From Alsobacter soli (GTDB taxonomy: Bacteria; Pseudomonadota; Alphaproteobacteria; Rhizobiales; Beijerinckiaceae): a DNA stretch of 64,000 nt. Of the stretch, positions 1 through 8,053 are shown piece after piece. Under the pieces are notes generated by a model that worked only from the letters and a program-made list of their open reading frames with translations, ran no database searches and was not told the DNA's origin. The position numbers were made by a program, and so were the translations under genes. The stretch covers positions 173,234 to 237,233 of the forward strand of contig NZ_PVZS01000004.1 in the NCBI RefSeq assembly GCF_003004785.1, written 5' to 3'. Position 1 is the stretch's first letter, and each line of letters opens with the position of its first letter.

Positions 1-11
1 CCCTCGGGCGT

Positions 12-164
12 GGATGGCCGGGACGAGCCCGGCCATGACGGGGAAAGAAGCGCGCGGTCAGACGCTGTGACGTAAGCCCTTCAGCCGTCATCCCCGGGCT
101 CGTCCCGGGGATGCACGCAGCGGCCCCGGGGCCCGGGTGGCCGGGACAAGCCCGGCCATGACGG
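12..164. repeat. Cluster of GC-rich intergenic inverted-repeat units (family E)
   Basis: Positions 12-41 and 137-164 carry near-identical units in which GGCCGGG and CCCGGCC arms flank a short centre and are followed by ATGACGG. Positions about 86-116 hold a related unit in the opposite orientation (GTCATCCCCGGG...CCCGGGGATG). The same unit recurs near 46521-46552, 49668-49702 and 50749-50822. I see no gene in positions 1-284 apart from these repeats and the leader of the dehydratase gene. Confidence 0.7.
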
Positions 165-284
165 CGAGAGGTGCGATCGATCGCCATGCGGCGGGCGCAT
201 GGGGCCTGCGCCAGCATGGGCGCGACGGCGCGGGCGATCTCGCGCAATGTGCGCGCCAAATCAGAACCTCCCGGGAGAACGCCC

Positions 285-2012
285 ATGTCCACGCCGCCCC
301 GCCGCACGCTTCGCTCGCAGGCCTGGTTCGGGGGAGACTCAAAGGACAGCTTCATCCACCGCTCCTGGATGAAGAACAACGGCCTGCCGAACGACGCCTT
401 CGACGGGCGGCCGGTGATCGGCATCTGCAACACGTTCTCCGAGCTGACGCCCTGCAACGCGCATTTCCGCGGCCTTGTGGAGCACATCAAGGCGGGCGTG
501 CTGGAGGCTGGCGGCCTGCCGCTGGAATTCCCGGTGTTCTCGTGCGGCGAGTCGAACCTGCGGCCCACCGCCATGCTGTTCCGCAATCTCGCATCCATGG
601 ACGTGGAGGAGAGCATCCGCGGCAACCCCATGGACGGCGTCGTGCTGATGGCGGGCTGCGACAAGACCACGCCGTCGCTGCTGATGGGCGCGGCGAGCTG
701 CGACCTGCCCACCATCCTGATCTCCGGCGGCCCCATGCTGAACGGCAAGTTCCGCGGCATGGACATCGGCTCCGGCACGGACGTGTGGAAGTTCTCCGAG
801 GACGTGCGCGCCGGCGTGATGAGCCGGGACGACTTCATGGCCGCCGAGAACGCCATGTCGCGCTCGCCCGGCCACTGCATGACCATGGGCACGGCCTCCA
901 CCATGGCCAGCATGGCGGAATCGCTCGGCGTCACCCTGCCGGGCAACGCGGCCTACCCGGCGGTCGACGCCCACCGGGCGCGGCTCGCCCGGCTCACGGG
1001 GCGGCGCATCGTCGCCATGGTGCACGAGGACCTGAGGCTCTCGCAGGTGCTGACCAAGAAGGCCTTCGCCAACGCGATCCGGATGAACGCCGCCATCGGG
1101 GGCTCCACCAACGCGGTGGTGCACCTGCTCGCCATCGCCGGTCGGGTCGGCGTGAACCTCACCCTGGACTGCTGGGACCACTTCGGCCGGGACGTGCCCA
1201 CCCTGGTGAACCTCATGCCCTCCGGGCAGTATCTCATGGAGGACTTCTGCTACGCCGGCGGCATCCCGGCCGTGATGCAGGAGCTGTCGGACGTCCTCGA
1301 CCTGGATGTCCTGACGGTGACCGGCCGCAACCTGGGCGAGGCCATCGCGGGCGCCCGGAACTACAATCCCGACGTGATCCGTCCTCGCGGCAACCCGCTG
1401 CTCGCCCATGGCGGCATCGCGGTGCTGCGCGGCAACCTGGCGCCGAACGGCGCGATCCTGAAGCCGTCGGCCGCCTCGCCCGAACTCATGCGCCACCGGG
1501 GCCGCGCCGTCGTGTTCAATTCCATCGAGGACTACAAGGCCCGGGTGGACGACCCGGCTCTCGACATCGACGAAAGCTGCGTGATGGTGCTGCAGAACTG
1601 CGGCCCCAAGGGCTATCCGGGCATGGCTGAGGTGGGCAACATGGCCCTGCCGAAGAAGCTGCTGGAGCGCGGGGTGCGCGACATGGTGCGGATCTCGGAT
1701 GCGCGCATGAGCGGCACCGCCTTCGGCACGGTCGTGCTGCACGCCGCGCCCGAGGCCGCCGTGGGCGGTCCCATCGCGCTGGTGCGGGACGGCGACGCCA
1801 TCGAGCTCGATGTCGAGGCGCGGCGCCTGCACGTGGACGTGTCCGATGACGAACTCGCCCGCCGAAAGGCCGCCTGGAGCGCGCCCGCGCCGGCCATGAA
1901 GGGCGGCTACCAGAGCCTCTATGTCGAGCGCGTGCTGCAGGCCGACCGCGGCGCCGATCTCGACTTCCTGGTGGGCTGCCGCGGGCATGACGTGCCGCGC
2001 GAGAGCCACTAG
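285..2012 (+). CDS. IlvD/Edd-family sugar-acid dehydratase (L-arabinonate dehydratase-like)
   Basis: 575-residue member of the dihydroxy-acid/sugar-acid dehydratase family, which uses an Fe-S cluster and Mg2+ to remove water from 2,3-dihydroxy acids and yield 2-keto acids. Cys57 (TPCNAH), Cys125 (GCDKTT) and Cys198 (HCMTMG) have the spacing of the three cluster ligands in the structurally known Rhizobium L-arabinonate dehydratase, and the C-terminal DARMSGT motif is present. That family has [2Fe-2S] clusters and acts on pentonates and hexonates. It is clearly distinct from the biosynthetic IlvD at 13112-14962. The ATG at 285 follows a GGGAG motif; an upstream in-frame ATG at 171 lacks support. 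The split UxaA-type dehydratase at 4365-5896 may belong to the same sugar-acid theme, but no transporter or aldolase is adjacent, so the substrate is undetermined. Confidence 0.85.
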   Translation: MSTPPRRTLRSQAWFGGDSKDSFIHRSWMKNNGLPNDAFDGRPVIGICNTFSELTPCNAHFRGLVEHIKAGVLEAGGLPLEFPVFSCGESNLRPTAMLFRNLASMDVEESIRGNPMDGVVLMAGCDKTTPSLLMGAASCDLPTILISGGPMLNGKFRGMDIGSGTDVWKFSEDVRAGVMSRDDFMAAENAMSRSPGHCMTMGTASTMASMAESLGVTLPGNAAYPAVDAHRARLARLTGRRIVAMVHEDLRLSQVLTKKAFANAIRMNAAIGGSTNAVVHLLAIAGRVGVNLTLDCWDHFGRDVPTLVNLMPSGQYLMEDFCYAGGIPAVMQELSDVLDLDVLTVTGRNLGEAIAGARNYNPDVIRPRGNPLLAHGGIAVLRGNLAPNGAILKPSAASPELMRHRGRAVVFNSIEDYKARVDDPALDIDESCVMVLQNCGPKGYPGMAEVGNMALPKKLLERGVRDMVRISDARMSGTAFGTVVLHAAPEAAVGGPIALVRDGDAIELDVEARRLHVDVSDDELARRKAAWSAPAPAMKGGYQSLYVERVLQADRGADLDFLVGCRGHDVPRESH

Positions 2013-2038
2013 AACGCGCTCTGGGCGAAATTACTCCG

Positions 2039-2060
2039 ATGCGCAACTTTTTGGTTGCAT
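2039..2060. promoter_or_regulatory. Candidate ArsR-type operator upstream of the SRPBCC/arsR operon
   Basis: ATGCGCAAC (2039-2047) and GGTTGCAT (2053-2060) form an imperfect inverted repeat separated by five T. The same half-site recurs in the perfect palindrome at 2084-2107, 46 bp away centre to centre. Paired palindromes before an SRPBCC-ArsR operon suggest autoregulation by the ArsR protein at 2551. The protein-site link is inference. Confidence 0.5.
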
Positions 2061-2083
2061 GTTGGCCGGAAGCGGGTCAGGGT

Positions 2084-2107
2084 ATGCGCAACCAGGAGGT
2101 TGCGCAT
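2084..2107 (+). promoter_or_regulatory. Perfect palindrome enclosing the ribosome-binding site and start codon
   Basis: ATGCGCAACC and GGTTGCGCAT form a perfect 10-bp inverted repeat with a 4-nt centre AGGA. The Shine-Dalgarno AGGAGG (2094-2099) spans the centre and right arm, and the right arm ends on the first two bases of the ATG at 2106. In RNA this is a stable hairpin that would hide both elements. In DNA it is a second, exact copy of the candidate operator at 2039-2060. Confidence 0.6.
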
Positions 2108-2561
2108 GACTGACCGCATCGAGAAATCCATCGTCCTCAAGGCCTCGCAGGACCGGGTCTGGCGGGCCCTCACCGACTCCGAGCAGTTCGGCACCTGGTT
2201 CCGGGTGAAGATCAACGGCCCGTTCATCCCGGGCGAGGCGGCTCGCGGCATGAACCTGTATCCGGGCTACGAGCATGTGCGCTTCGAGGCCCATATCGAG
2301 ACCATGGACCCGCAGAGCTATTTCGCGTTCCGCTGGAATCCCTACGCCTGCGATCCGAACCGGGACTACGCGGCCGAGACCCGCACCCTGGTGGAATTCC
2401 GCCTCCAGGAGATCCCGGAAGGCGTCCGGCTCACGGTGGTCGAGTCCGGCTTCGACCGGCTGCCGCCCGAGCGCCGGGCGGAGGCGTTCCGCATGCACGA
2501 AGGCGGCTGGGAGACGCAGCTGCGCAACATTGAGACCTACCTCAAGGACCATGAGCGCTGA
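2106..2561 (+). CDS. SRPBCC (AHSA1-like) domain protein
   Basis: 151-residue single-domain protein of the START/Bet v1-like SRPBCC superfamily, in the AHSA1/activator-of-Hsp90 homologue group. Features are the N-terminal IEKSIVLKASQDRVWRALTD segment, FGTWF in the middle, and a C-terminal amphipathic helix (GGWETQLRNIETYLK). Members form a hydrophobic ligand cavity and in bacteria are very often encoded next to an ArsR regulator, as here: the ArsR start lies 11 bp inside this gene. The start at 2106 is fixed by AGGAGG 6 nt upstream, which is itself inside a palindrome. Ligand and function are unknown. Confidence 0.85.
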   Translation: MTDRIEKSIVLKASQDRVWRALTDSEQFGTWFRVKINGPFIPGEAARGMNLYPGYEHVRFEAHIETMDPQSYFAFRWNPYACDPNRDYAAETRTLVEFRLQEIPEGVRLTVVESGFDRLPPERRAEAFRMHEGGWETQLRNIETYLKDHER

Positions 2562-2895
2562 GCACACCGAGGCTCGGCGGAGATGGGCGGACTTCGCCCC
2601 GCTCTTCGCCGCCCTGAGCGACGAGACCCGGCTGGGGCTGATGGACGCGCTCGCGGCGACGCCGCGGCGCTCCATCTCGAGCCTGGCCGACCAGACGGAC
2701 CTCACCCGGCAGGCGATCACCAAGCATCTGCGGGTGCTGGAGGGCGTCGGGCTCATCGAGGCGCAGAGGGTTGGGCGCGAGAGCCTCTACGCCATCCGGC
2801 CCGGCGCCATCGAGGATCTCGGGCGCGACCTCGCGGCCTTGTCCGAGCGCTGGGACGAGCGGCTCGCCGCCCTCAAGCGCCTCGTGGAGGATTGA
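2551..2895 (+). CDS. ArsR/SmtB-family winged-helix transcriptional regulator
   Basis: 114 residues, the usual length for ArsR repressors. The winged HTH runs through roughly residues 15-80 (ALSDETRLGLMDAL, then the recognition-helix segment LTRQAITKHLRVLEGVGLI). There is no ELCVCDL-type metal-binding motif and there are no cysteines, so it is unlikely to sense metal thiolates. It overlaps the SRPBCC gene by 11 bp and is probably translationally coupled to it. The palindromes at 2039-2060 and 2084-2107 are its most likely operators. The 3' end overlaps the convergent XRE gene by 23 bp. Confidence 0.85.
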   Translation: MSAEHTEARRRWADFAPLFAALSDETRLGLMDALAATPRRSISSLADQTDLTRQAITKHLRVLEGVGLIEAQRVGRESLYAIRPGAIEDLGRDLAALSERWDERLAALKRLVED

Positions 2896-3688
2896 GCGCG
2901 GCGGCCGTGGCGTCGTCGGCGGGCAGGAAGGCCTCGATCGCAAGTTCCGCCACCGTCACGTCCCGCGGCGTGCCGAACACCATGGAGGTGCTGAGGAAAC
3001 TCAGCACGCCGCTGGGTGTGGCGATCTGGAACGGAATTGCGATCTCGGCCGCCTCGCCGCCCCCGGGCGGCTGGCGGGCGTCCGTGCTGGGGACCGGGTA
3101 GGTCCACAGCTCGGACAGAAGCGCGTCCAGGGCCGGGTCGGCGCTATGGGCGATCTGCCGGCGCAGGCGCTCCAGCAGGTGGGCGCGCCATTCGGGCAGG
3201 TTCACGATCCGGCCGCTGAGGCCGGCCGGGTGGAGCGTGAGCCGCAGGACGTTCACCGGCGGGGCCAGGAGCGCCGGGTCGCAGCCTTCGAGCAAGGCGG
3301 TTACTGCCGCGTTCGCGGCGATCAACGTCCAGTGGCGGTCGATAGCTACGGCTGGAAAGGGCTCGTGGCCCTTCAGCACGCGGTCGATCATGGCGCGCAC
3401 GGGGCCGAGCGTGGGGTCCTGCAAGGTCCGCTCCGGGTAGACGGGGGCGTAGCCCGCCGCGAGCAGCAGGGCGTTGCGGTCGCGCAGGGGCAGGTCGAGC
3501 TGCTCGGAGAGCCGCAGCACCATCTCCCGGCTCGGGCGCGAGCGGCCCGTCTCCAGGAAGCTCAGGTGGCGGGAGGAGATCTCCGCGTCCAGCGCCAGGT
3601 CGAGCTGGCTGACGCGGCGGCGCTGCCGCCATTCGCGCAGCAGCGATCCGAAGGCGGGCGGGGCGGGGGCAAGGATGGGGGCGTCCAT
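2873..3688 (-). CDS. XRE-family regulator with MmyB-like ligand-binding domain
   Basis: 271 residues. An N-terminal helix-turn-helix of the Cro/C1 type (about residues 14-70: LREWRQRRRVSQLDLALDAEISSRHLS, FLETGRSRPS) is followed by a domain of about 190 residues with the features of the MmyB-like PAS-related ligand domain (GYAPVY, PAVAIDRHWTLIAANAA). This combination is common in actinobacteria and proteobacteria. Such regulators usually control a divergent neighbour, here the SnoaL-like gene starting 108 bp away. Convergent overlap with arsR at the 3' end. The effector is unknown. Confidence 0.85.
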   Translation of the reverse strand: MDAPILAPAPPAFGSLLREWRQRRRVSQLDLALDAEISSRHLSFLETGRSRPSREMVLRLSEQLDLPLRDRNALLLAAGYAPVYPERTLQDPTLGPVRAMIDRVLKGHEPFPAVAIDRHWTLIAANAAVTALLEGCDPALLAPPVNVLRLTLHPAGLSGRIVNLPEWRAHLLERLRRQIAHSADPALDALLSELWTYPVPSTDARQPPGGGEAAEIAIPFQIATPSGVLSFLSTSMVFGTPRDVTVAELAIEAFLPADDATAAALNPPRGA

Positions 3689-3796
3689 GGCGCAACCCTA
3701 GCCGGGCGGCGCCTGAGCCGCCATGACCCCCCGGGTAATCGACGGGCGGCCAGCAAGGCGGCACGGTCGGGGCGTCATCCAACACGGGAGCACCCC

Positions 3797-4162
3797 ATGA
3801 CCGACGCAACCGCCCTCGCCGCCCGCTACCTCGCCGCCTGGAACGAGCGCGACCCCGCCCGCCGCCGCGCCCTCGTGGCCGAGCTTTGGACCGCGGACGG
3901 GACCTATGTGGACCCGATGGCGCAGGCCGCCGGCCACGACGAACTCGCCGGCCTGATCGGCGCCGTGCAGGAGCGCTTCCCGGGCCTGGTGTTCAAACCC
4001 GCCGGCAAGGCCGACGGCTATCCCGGCCACATCCGGTTCTCGTGGACGCTCGGCCCCGCGGACGGCGAGGGCCTGGCGGGCGGCACGGACTACGCCTCCG
4101 TGGCGGACGGGCGGCTGAAGAGCGTCACGGGGTTCCTGGATTTCATGCCGGCCATGGCTTGA
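3797..4162 (+). CDS. SnoaL-like (NTF2-fold) protein
   Basis: 121 residues with the cone-shaped NTF2-like signature: an N-terminal helix (ALAARYLAAWNERDPARR), an ALVAELWTADGTYVDP turn, then alternating strands ending LKSVTGFLDFMPA. The family contains isomerases, hydrolases and small-molecule binding proteins, so a reaction cannot be assigned. Divergently transcribed from the XRE regulator at 2873-3688, which is its likely regulator. The ATG follows a GGGAG motif about 7 nt upstream. Confidence 0.75.
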   Translation: MTDATALAARYLAAWNERDPARRRALVAELWTADGTYVDPMAQAAGHDELAGLIGAVQERFPGLVFKPAGKADGYPGHIRFSWTLGPADGEGLAGGTDYASVADGRLKSVTGFLDFMPAMA

Positions 4163-4364
4163 ACGAACGTTCTGATCACACCCATGCCAAGTTGCGAAGG
4201 CCCGGCCTCGGCCGGCACGCAAGGATCCGCAATGATCGGGCGCCTCTCCCTCCGCTGCAGGGACGAGAGAGGCGTCCCCAGCGCTCGGCAGGGGTGGCGA
4301 GCCTCGTCAAACCGTTTAAACTGCCCGGGCCGGCCCGGCGCCGGCGCGATGCAACGGTTCCGCC

Positions 4365-4691
4365 ATGCCCTCCACCGGCCTCGATCCCCGCCTCCTCCTG
4401 CTATCCCCCGATGACAACGTCGTCGTGGTGCGCCAGCGGCTTCGCGCCGGCGATCGCGTCGCGGTGGGCGGGCGCGAGGTGACGCTTTTCGGGGACGTCC
4501 CGCTCGGCCACAAGCTGGCGTTCCGCCCCATCGGGCCGGGCGACAAGGTGCTGAAATACGGCGCGCCGATCGGCTCGGCGACGGCGGCGATCGCGCAGGG
4601 CGAGCATGTGCATGTGCACAACCTGCAGAGCGATTACACGCCCACCTACACGCTGGACGAGGCGCGGGCGAAGCACGGAGACGCGGCGTGA
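4365..4691 (+). CDS. UxaA-family dehydratase, N-terminal (SAF) subunit
   Basis: 108 residues matching the SAF-domain N-terminal part of the altronate/galactarate dehydratase family (VVVVRQRLRAGDRVAVG, GHKLAF, GDKVLKYGAPIGSATAAIAQGEHVHVHN). In UxaA and GarD this domain is fused to the large catalytic domain; here it is a separate gene overlapping the large subunit by 4 bp. The same split is known in sulfolactate sulfo-lyase (SuyA/SuyB), so an altronate-type sugar acid or 3-sulfolactate are both possible substrates. The ribosome-binding site is weak. Confidence 0.8.
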   Translation: MPSTGLDPRLLLLSPDDNVVVVRQRLRAGDRVAVGGREVTLFGDVPLGHKLAFRPIGPGDKVLKYGAPIGSATAAIAQGEHVHVHNLQSDYTPTYTLDEARAKHGDAA

Positions 4692-5896
4692 GCGGCGAGG
4701 CGACGATGCGCGGCTTTCCGCGTCAGGACGGCCGCAAGGGCATCCGCAACACCCTGGTGGTGGCCTATCTGGTGGAGTGCGCCCACCACGTGGCGCGCGA
4801 GATCGCTTGGCCCTTCCGGGACCGGGACGTCCATCTCATCGGCTTCCCGGGCTGCTACCCGAACGGCTACGCCCAGCGCATGATGGAGGCGCTGTGCACG
4901 CACCCGAACGTCGGAGCGGTGCTGCTGCTGTCGCTCGGCTGCGAAAGCTTCGACAAGTACGGCCTCGCCCACGCGGTGCGGGAGAGCGGGCGGCCGGTGG
5001 AGACGATCGTGATCCAGGCCGCGGGCGGCACGCGCTCCTCCATCGCGGAGGGGCGCGCCTGGATCGAGGGGCAGCTCGGCGCCCTGGCGTCGGCGCCGAC
5101 CGTCCCGATGGGTGTCGAGGAGCTGGTCGTCGGCACCGTGTGCGGCGGCTCGGACGGGACGTCCGGGATCACCGGCAACCCGGCCGCGGGGCGCGCCTTC
5201 GATCAGCTGATCCGCGAGGGCGCGGCCTGCATCTTCGAGGAGACCGGCGAGCTCATCGGCTGCGAGCACATAATGGCGAGTCGGGCCGTGACGCCGGAGC
5301 TGGGGCGCGTGCTGGAGGCGAGCGTCGCCAAGGCGGCGCGCTACTACGCCACGCTGGGCTACGGCTCCTTCGCGGCCGGCAACGCCGACGGCGGGCTCTC
5401 CACGATCGAGGAGAAGTCGATGGGCGCCTACGCCAAGTCGGGCTCCTCCCCCATCTCGGGCCTGCTCAAGCCCGCAGACCGGCCACCGCGGGGCGGGCTC
5501 TACCTGCTCGACGTGGTGCCGGACGGCGAGGTCCGCTTCGGCTTCCCCAACATCAACGACACGGCCGAGATCGCGGAGCTGATCGCCTGCGGGGCGCATG
5601 CGGTGCTGTTCGTGACTGGGCGCGGCTCCGTGGTGGGGTCGGCGATCTCGCCCGTGGTGAAAATCTGCGCCAACCCGGAGACCTACCGCCGCATGGCGGA
5701 CGACATGGACGTGGACGCCGGCCGCATCCTGGAGGGCGCGGCCACGCTGGACGAGGTCGGGCGCGAGATCCGGGATCTCGTCGTCGGGCTCGGCCAGGGC
5801 GGGCGCACCAAGTCGGAGGAGCTGGGCCACCAGGAGTTCGCGCTCGTCTACAAGAGCTTCGAGCCCATCGGTCCGGCCTGCCTGCCGGCCGCCTAG
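4688..5896 (+). CDS. UxaA-family dehydratase, large catalytic subunit
   Basis: 402 residues corresponding to the C-terminal domain of altronate/D-galactarate dehydratases (GFPRQDGRKGIRNTLVV near the start, GCYPNGY, LLLSLGCESF, GTVCGGSDGTSGITGNPAAG, GLYLLDVV, HQEFALVYKSFEPIGPACLPAA). Together with the preceding SAF protein it forms one split enzyme. The GTG at 4688 overlaps the upstream TGA, giving translational coupling; an alternative ATG lies at 4706. No uronate isomerase or reductase gene (uxaB/C) is in the window, so altronate is only one possibility; sulfolactate (SuyB) or another 2,3-dihydroxy acid is equally open. Confidence 0.8.
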   Translation: MSGEATMRGFPRQDGRKGIRNTLVVAYLVECAHHVAREIAWPFRDRDVHLIGFPGCYPNGYAQRMMEALCTHPNVGAVLLLSLGCESFDKYGLAHAVRESGRPVETIVIQAAGGTRSSIAEGRAWIEGQLGALASAPTVPMGVEELVVGTVCGGSDGTSGITGNPAAGRAFDQLIREGAACIFEETGELIGCEHIMASRAVTPELGRVLEASVAKAARYYATLGYGSFAAGNADGGLSTIEEKSMGAYAKSGSSPISGLLKPADRPPRGGLYLLDVVPDGEVRFGFPNINDTAEIAELIACGAHAVLFVTGRGSVVGSAISPVVKICANPETYRRMADDMDVDAGRILEGAATLDEVGREIRDLVVGLGQGGRTKSEELGHQEFALVYKSFEPIGPACLPAA

Positions 5897-5962
5897 GCGC
5901 CGCCCACGCTGGAACCGCGAAGGCGCCCGCACGTTCGCTGCGACGCAGCAGGAGGGCGGGCC

Positions 5963-7015
5963 ATGGCGGTCACGGCGGTCGTTTTCGCAGGCGGGATCGG
6001 GTTCGGCGCCTACCAGGGCGGCGCCTACGAGGCGCTGGCCGAGGCGGGCCGCAACGTGGACTGGTTTCTGGGCGCCTCCGTGGGCGCGGTCAACGCCGCC
6101 ATAGTGGCCGGGAACCCGCCCGAGCGGCGGCTGGAGCGGCTGAAGGCGTTCTGGGAAAGCGGGTTCTGGCCCACCTCCCCGGCCCCTGCCCTGGCGTGGC
6201 CCCCGGGGGCCAAGTGGCTCAGCGCCCTGCAGGCGCGCCTGCTCGGCAGCCCGGGCCGGTTCACGCCCAACTTCTTCGGCTTCGCAGGGACCAACGCCTA
6301 TCCGGGCCTCTACGACCTCACCCCCCTGCGCCGCTCGCTGGCCGAGTTGATCGACTACGAGCGGCTGAACGACGCCACCATCCGCTTCACGCTCACGGCC
6401 ACGGACGTGGTCAGCGGCGAGCCCGTGACCTTTGACACCGCCCGCGGCGACCGCATCGGCCCGGACCACCTGCTCGCCTCGGCCGGATTCTTTCCCGACT
6501 TTCCCATGACGGAGATCGATGGGCGCCTCCTGGCCGACGGCGGCTACTACGCCAACGCGCCCATCGAGGCGCTGAAGGAAGCCCCGGAGCTCGACGCGCA
6601 GGACCTTACCTGCTTCGTGGTCGACCTCTACGCCGGCGACGGCTACGCGCCGGCGACGCTGGAGCAGTGCTTCGCACGGCGCAACGAGCTCACCTTCGGC
6701 AACCAGACGCGCCGGGCGCTCGCCGGCTGGCGCGCCGAGCAGGAGCTGCGCTCGGCCCTGCGCAAGACCAGCGCCGACGCCGCGCTCAGCCGGCACGGGC
6801 CGGCCAGCGTGCGGGTGCTCCACCTGGCGTTCCGCCCGGACCCGAAGGACGCGAGCCCGCTCACGCCCTTCGACTTCTCGCCCGTCACGCTGGCCGAACG
6901 CTGGGACGCCGGCCGGCGCGACATGCTGGCGGCGCTTGCCATCCCGGCGGCGGCCGCGCCGCCGCCGTTCGACCTGCGGGCGATCCCCCGGCAGCCACCG
7001 CCGCCCAGGGGCTGA
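5963..7015 (+). CDS. Patatin-like phospholipase family protein
   Basis: 350 residues with the patatin catalytic layout: a glycine-rich oxyanion segment (residues 10-20, GGIGFGAYQGG), the nucleophile elbow GASVG with Ser39, and the DGG-type motif at Asp192 (ADGGYYANAP), giving a Ser/Asp dyad. No signal peptide or membrane segment, so probably cytoplasmic or peripherally associated. Family members hydrolyse acyl esters of phospholipids. The AGGAGGG ribosome-binding site lies 7-8 nt before the ATG. Ends 3 bp before the convergent GST gene. Confidence 0.85.
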   Translation: MAVTAVVFAGGIGFGAYQGGAYEALAEAGRNVDWFLGASVGAVNAAIVAGNPPERRLERLKAFWESGFWPTSPAPALAWPPGAKWLSALQARLLGSPGRFTPNFFGFAGTNAYPGLYDLTPLRRSLAELIDYERLNDATIRFTLTATDVVSGEPVTFDTARGDRIGPDHLLASAGFFPDFPMTEIDGRLLADGGYYANAPIEALKEAPELDAQDLTCFVVDLYAGDGYAPATLEQCFARRNELTFGNQTRRALAGWRAEQELRSALRKTSADAALSRHGPASVRVLHLAFRPDPKDASPLTPFDFSPVTLAERWDAGRRDMLAALAIPAAAAPPPFDLRAIPRQPPPPRG

Positions 7016-7018
7016 ACC

Positions 7019-7726
7019 TCAGGCCGGGCGCGCCGGGATGTTCAGCCCGCGCTCCACGGCGGGCCGCGCCAGGCCGCGCTCGAGCCAGGCCGGCACGGCC
7101 TTCAGCTTGCCGTACTCGACCAGTTCGCCGGCCCCGTAGAAGCCGATGAGGTTCCGCACCCAGCCCAGCAGCGAGACGTCCGCGATCGTGTACTCGTCGC
7201 CCATCATCCACTGCCGCCCGGTCAGCCGCTGCTCCAGCACGCCGAGCAGGCGCTGCGACTCGGCCCGGTAGCGCTCCAGCGGCCGCTTGTCCTCGATTTC
7301 GCGGCCGGCGAACTTGTGGAAGAAGCCGAGCTGCCCAAACATCGGCCCAACGGCGGCCATCTGGAAGAACAGCCACTGAAGCGTCTCGTAGCGCCGCGCC
7401 GGGTCGGTCGGCAGGAGCTTTCCGGACTTCTCGGCCAGGTAGACCAGGATGGCGCCGGACTCGAACAGGCCGAGCGGCTTCCCGCCGGGGCCGTCCGGAT
7501 CGATGATCGCCGGGATCTTGCCGTTCGGGTTCAGGGCCAGGAACTCCGGCCCCCAGGTCTCATTCGCGCCGATGTTGATGAAGTGCGGCTCGTAGGGCAT
7601 CCCCACCTCCTCCAGCATGATCGACACCTTCACGCCGTTCGGCGTGGGCGTCGAATAGAGCTGCAGGCGCTCGGGATGCTGGGCGGGCCAGCGCTTCGCG
7701 ATGGGGAAAGCGGACAAATCGGTCAT
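7019..7726 (-). CDS. Glutathione S-transferase (Nu-class, YghU/YfcG-like)
   Basis: 235 residues. The N-terminal thioredoxin-like domain holds the YSTPTPNGVKVSIMLEE signature typical of the Nu-class disulfide-reducing GSTs, the cis-Pro segment (NPNGKIPAI) and FESGAIL for gamma-glutamyl binding. The helical C-terminal domain carries YTIADVSLLGW. Nu-class enzymes bind two glutathiones and show disulfide-bond reductase activity rather than classical conjugation; specificity here is inferred by family. A single gene, not in an operon. Confidence 0.88.
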   Translation of the reverse strand: MTDLSAFPIAKRWPAQHPERLQLYSTPTPNGVKVSIMLEEVGMPYEPHFINIGANETWGPEFLALNPNGKIPAIIDPDGPGGKPLGLFESGAILVYLAEKSGKLLPTDPARRYETLQWLFFQMAAVGPMFGQLGFFHKFAGREIEDKRPLERYRAESQRLLGVLEQRLTGRQWMMGDEYTIADVSLLGWVRNLIGFYGAGELVEYGKLKAVPAWLERGLARPAVERGLNIPARPA

Positions 7727-8053
7727 CGGGGGATGCTCCTGCCTGTAAGGGGCTGGATCGGGGGCGGCATCCTGCTTCGGTTCCGGGCCGGGGAAAAGGG
7801 GCGCGGCTGTGCAGGCGCGCAGAGGCGGGCTTGCGTGGCTGAGGCTGGGGCAGGCTTGGGGGGCTGGGGCAGCGACAAGGGCGGCGCGGCTCTGCAGCGG
7901 GATGGCGCGATGGCGCCGAGGTGTCGTAGACGCCCCCCTCTCCCGCTTGCGGAGAGGGGATTACAGCAGTGACGCCGGCGCGCCACTCGCGGTCGCGCCG
8001 GGACAAGCCGCGCATCCGCGGCGGCGGTCCCCTTTCGTAACGGAGGGGCGGAC
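7727..8053. repeat. Intergenic region with one perfect hairpin (family D-like)
   Basis: The divergent gap between the GST and MttB genes. CCCCTCTCC (7935-7943) and GGAGAGGGG (7951-7959) form a perfect 9-bp stem with a 7-nt loop and no T-run after it, so it is an intergenic repeat of the same class as those near 20686, 29715 and 46580, not a terminator. GGAGG at 8042-8046 serves the gene at 8054. I see nothing else in this stretch. Confidence 0.6.

Noticed and set aside
4161-4172. GAAC-N4-GTTC resembling the alphaproteobacterial LexA box
   Set aside because: The known box is GAAC-N7-GTTC, and this one overlaps the end of the SnoaL-like gene with no SOS gene following.
4311-4326. AAACCGTTTAAACTG palindromic patch upstream of the UxaA pair as a GntR operator
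   Set aside because: A single short palindrome with no regulator nearby; not enough to call.
7935-7959. Perfect 9-bp hairpin as a terminator
   Set aside because: No T-run follows, it lies in a divergent gap, and the same arms recur elsewhere as an intergenic repeat.
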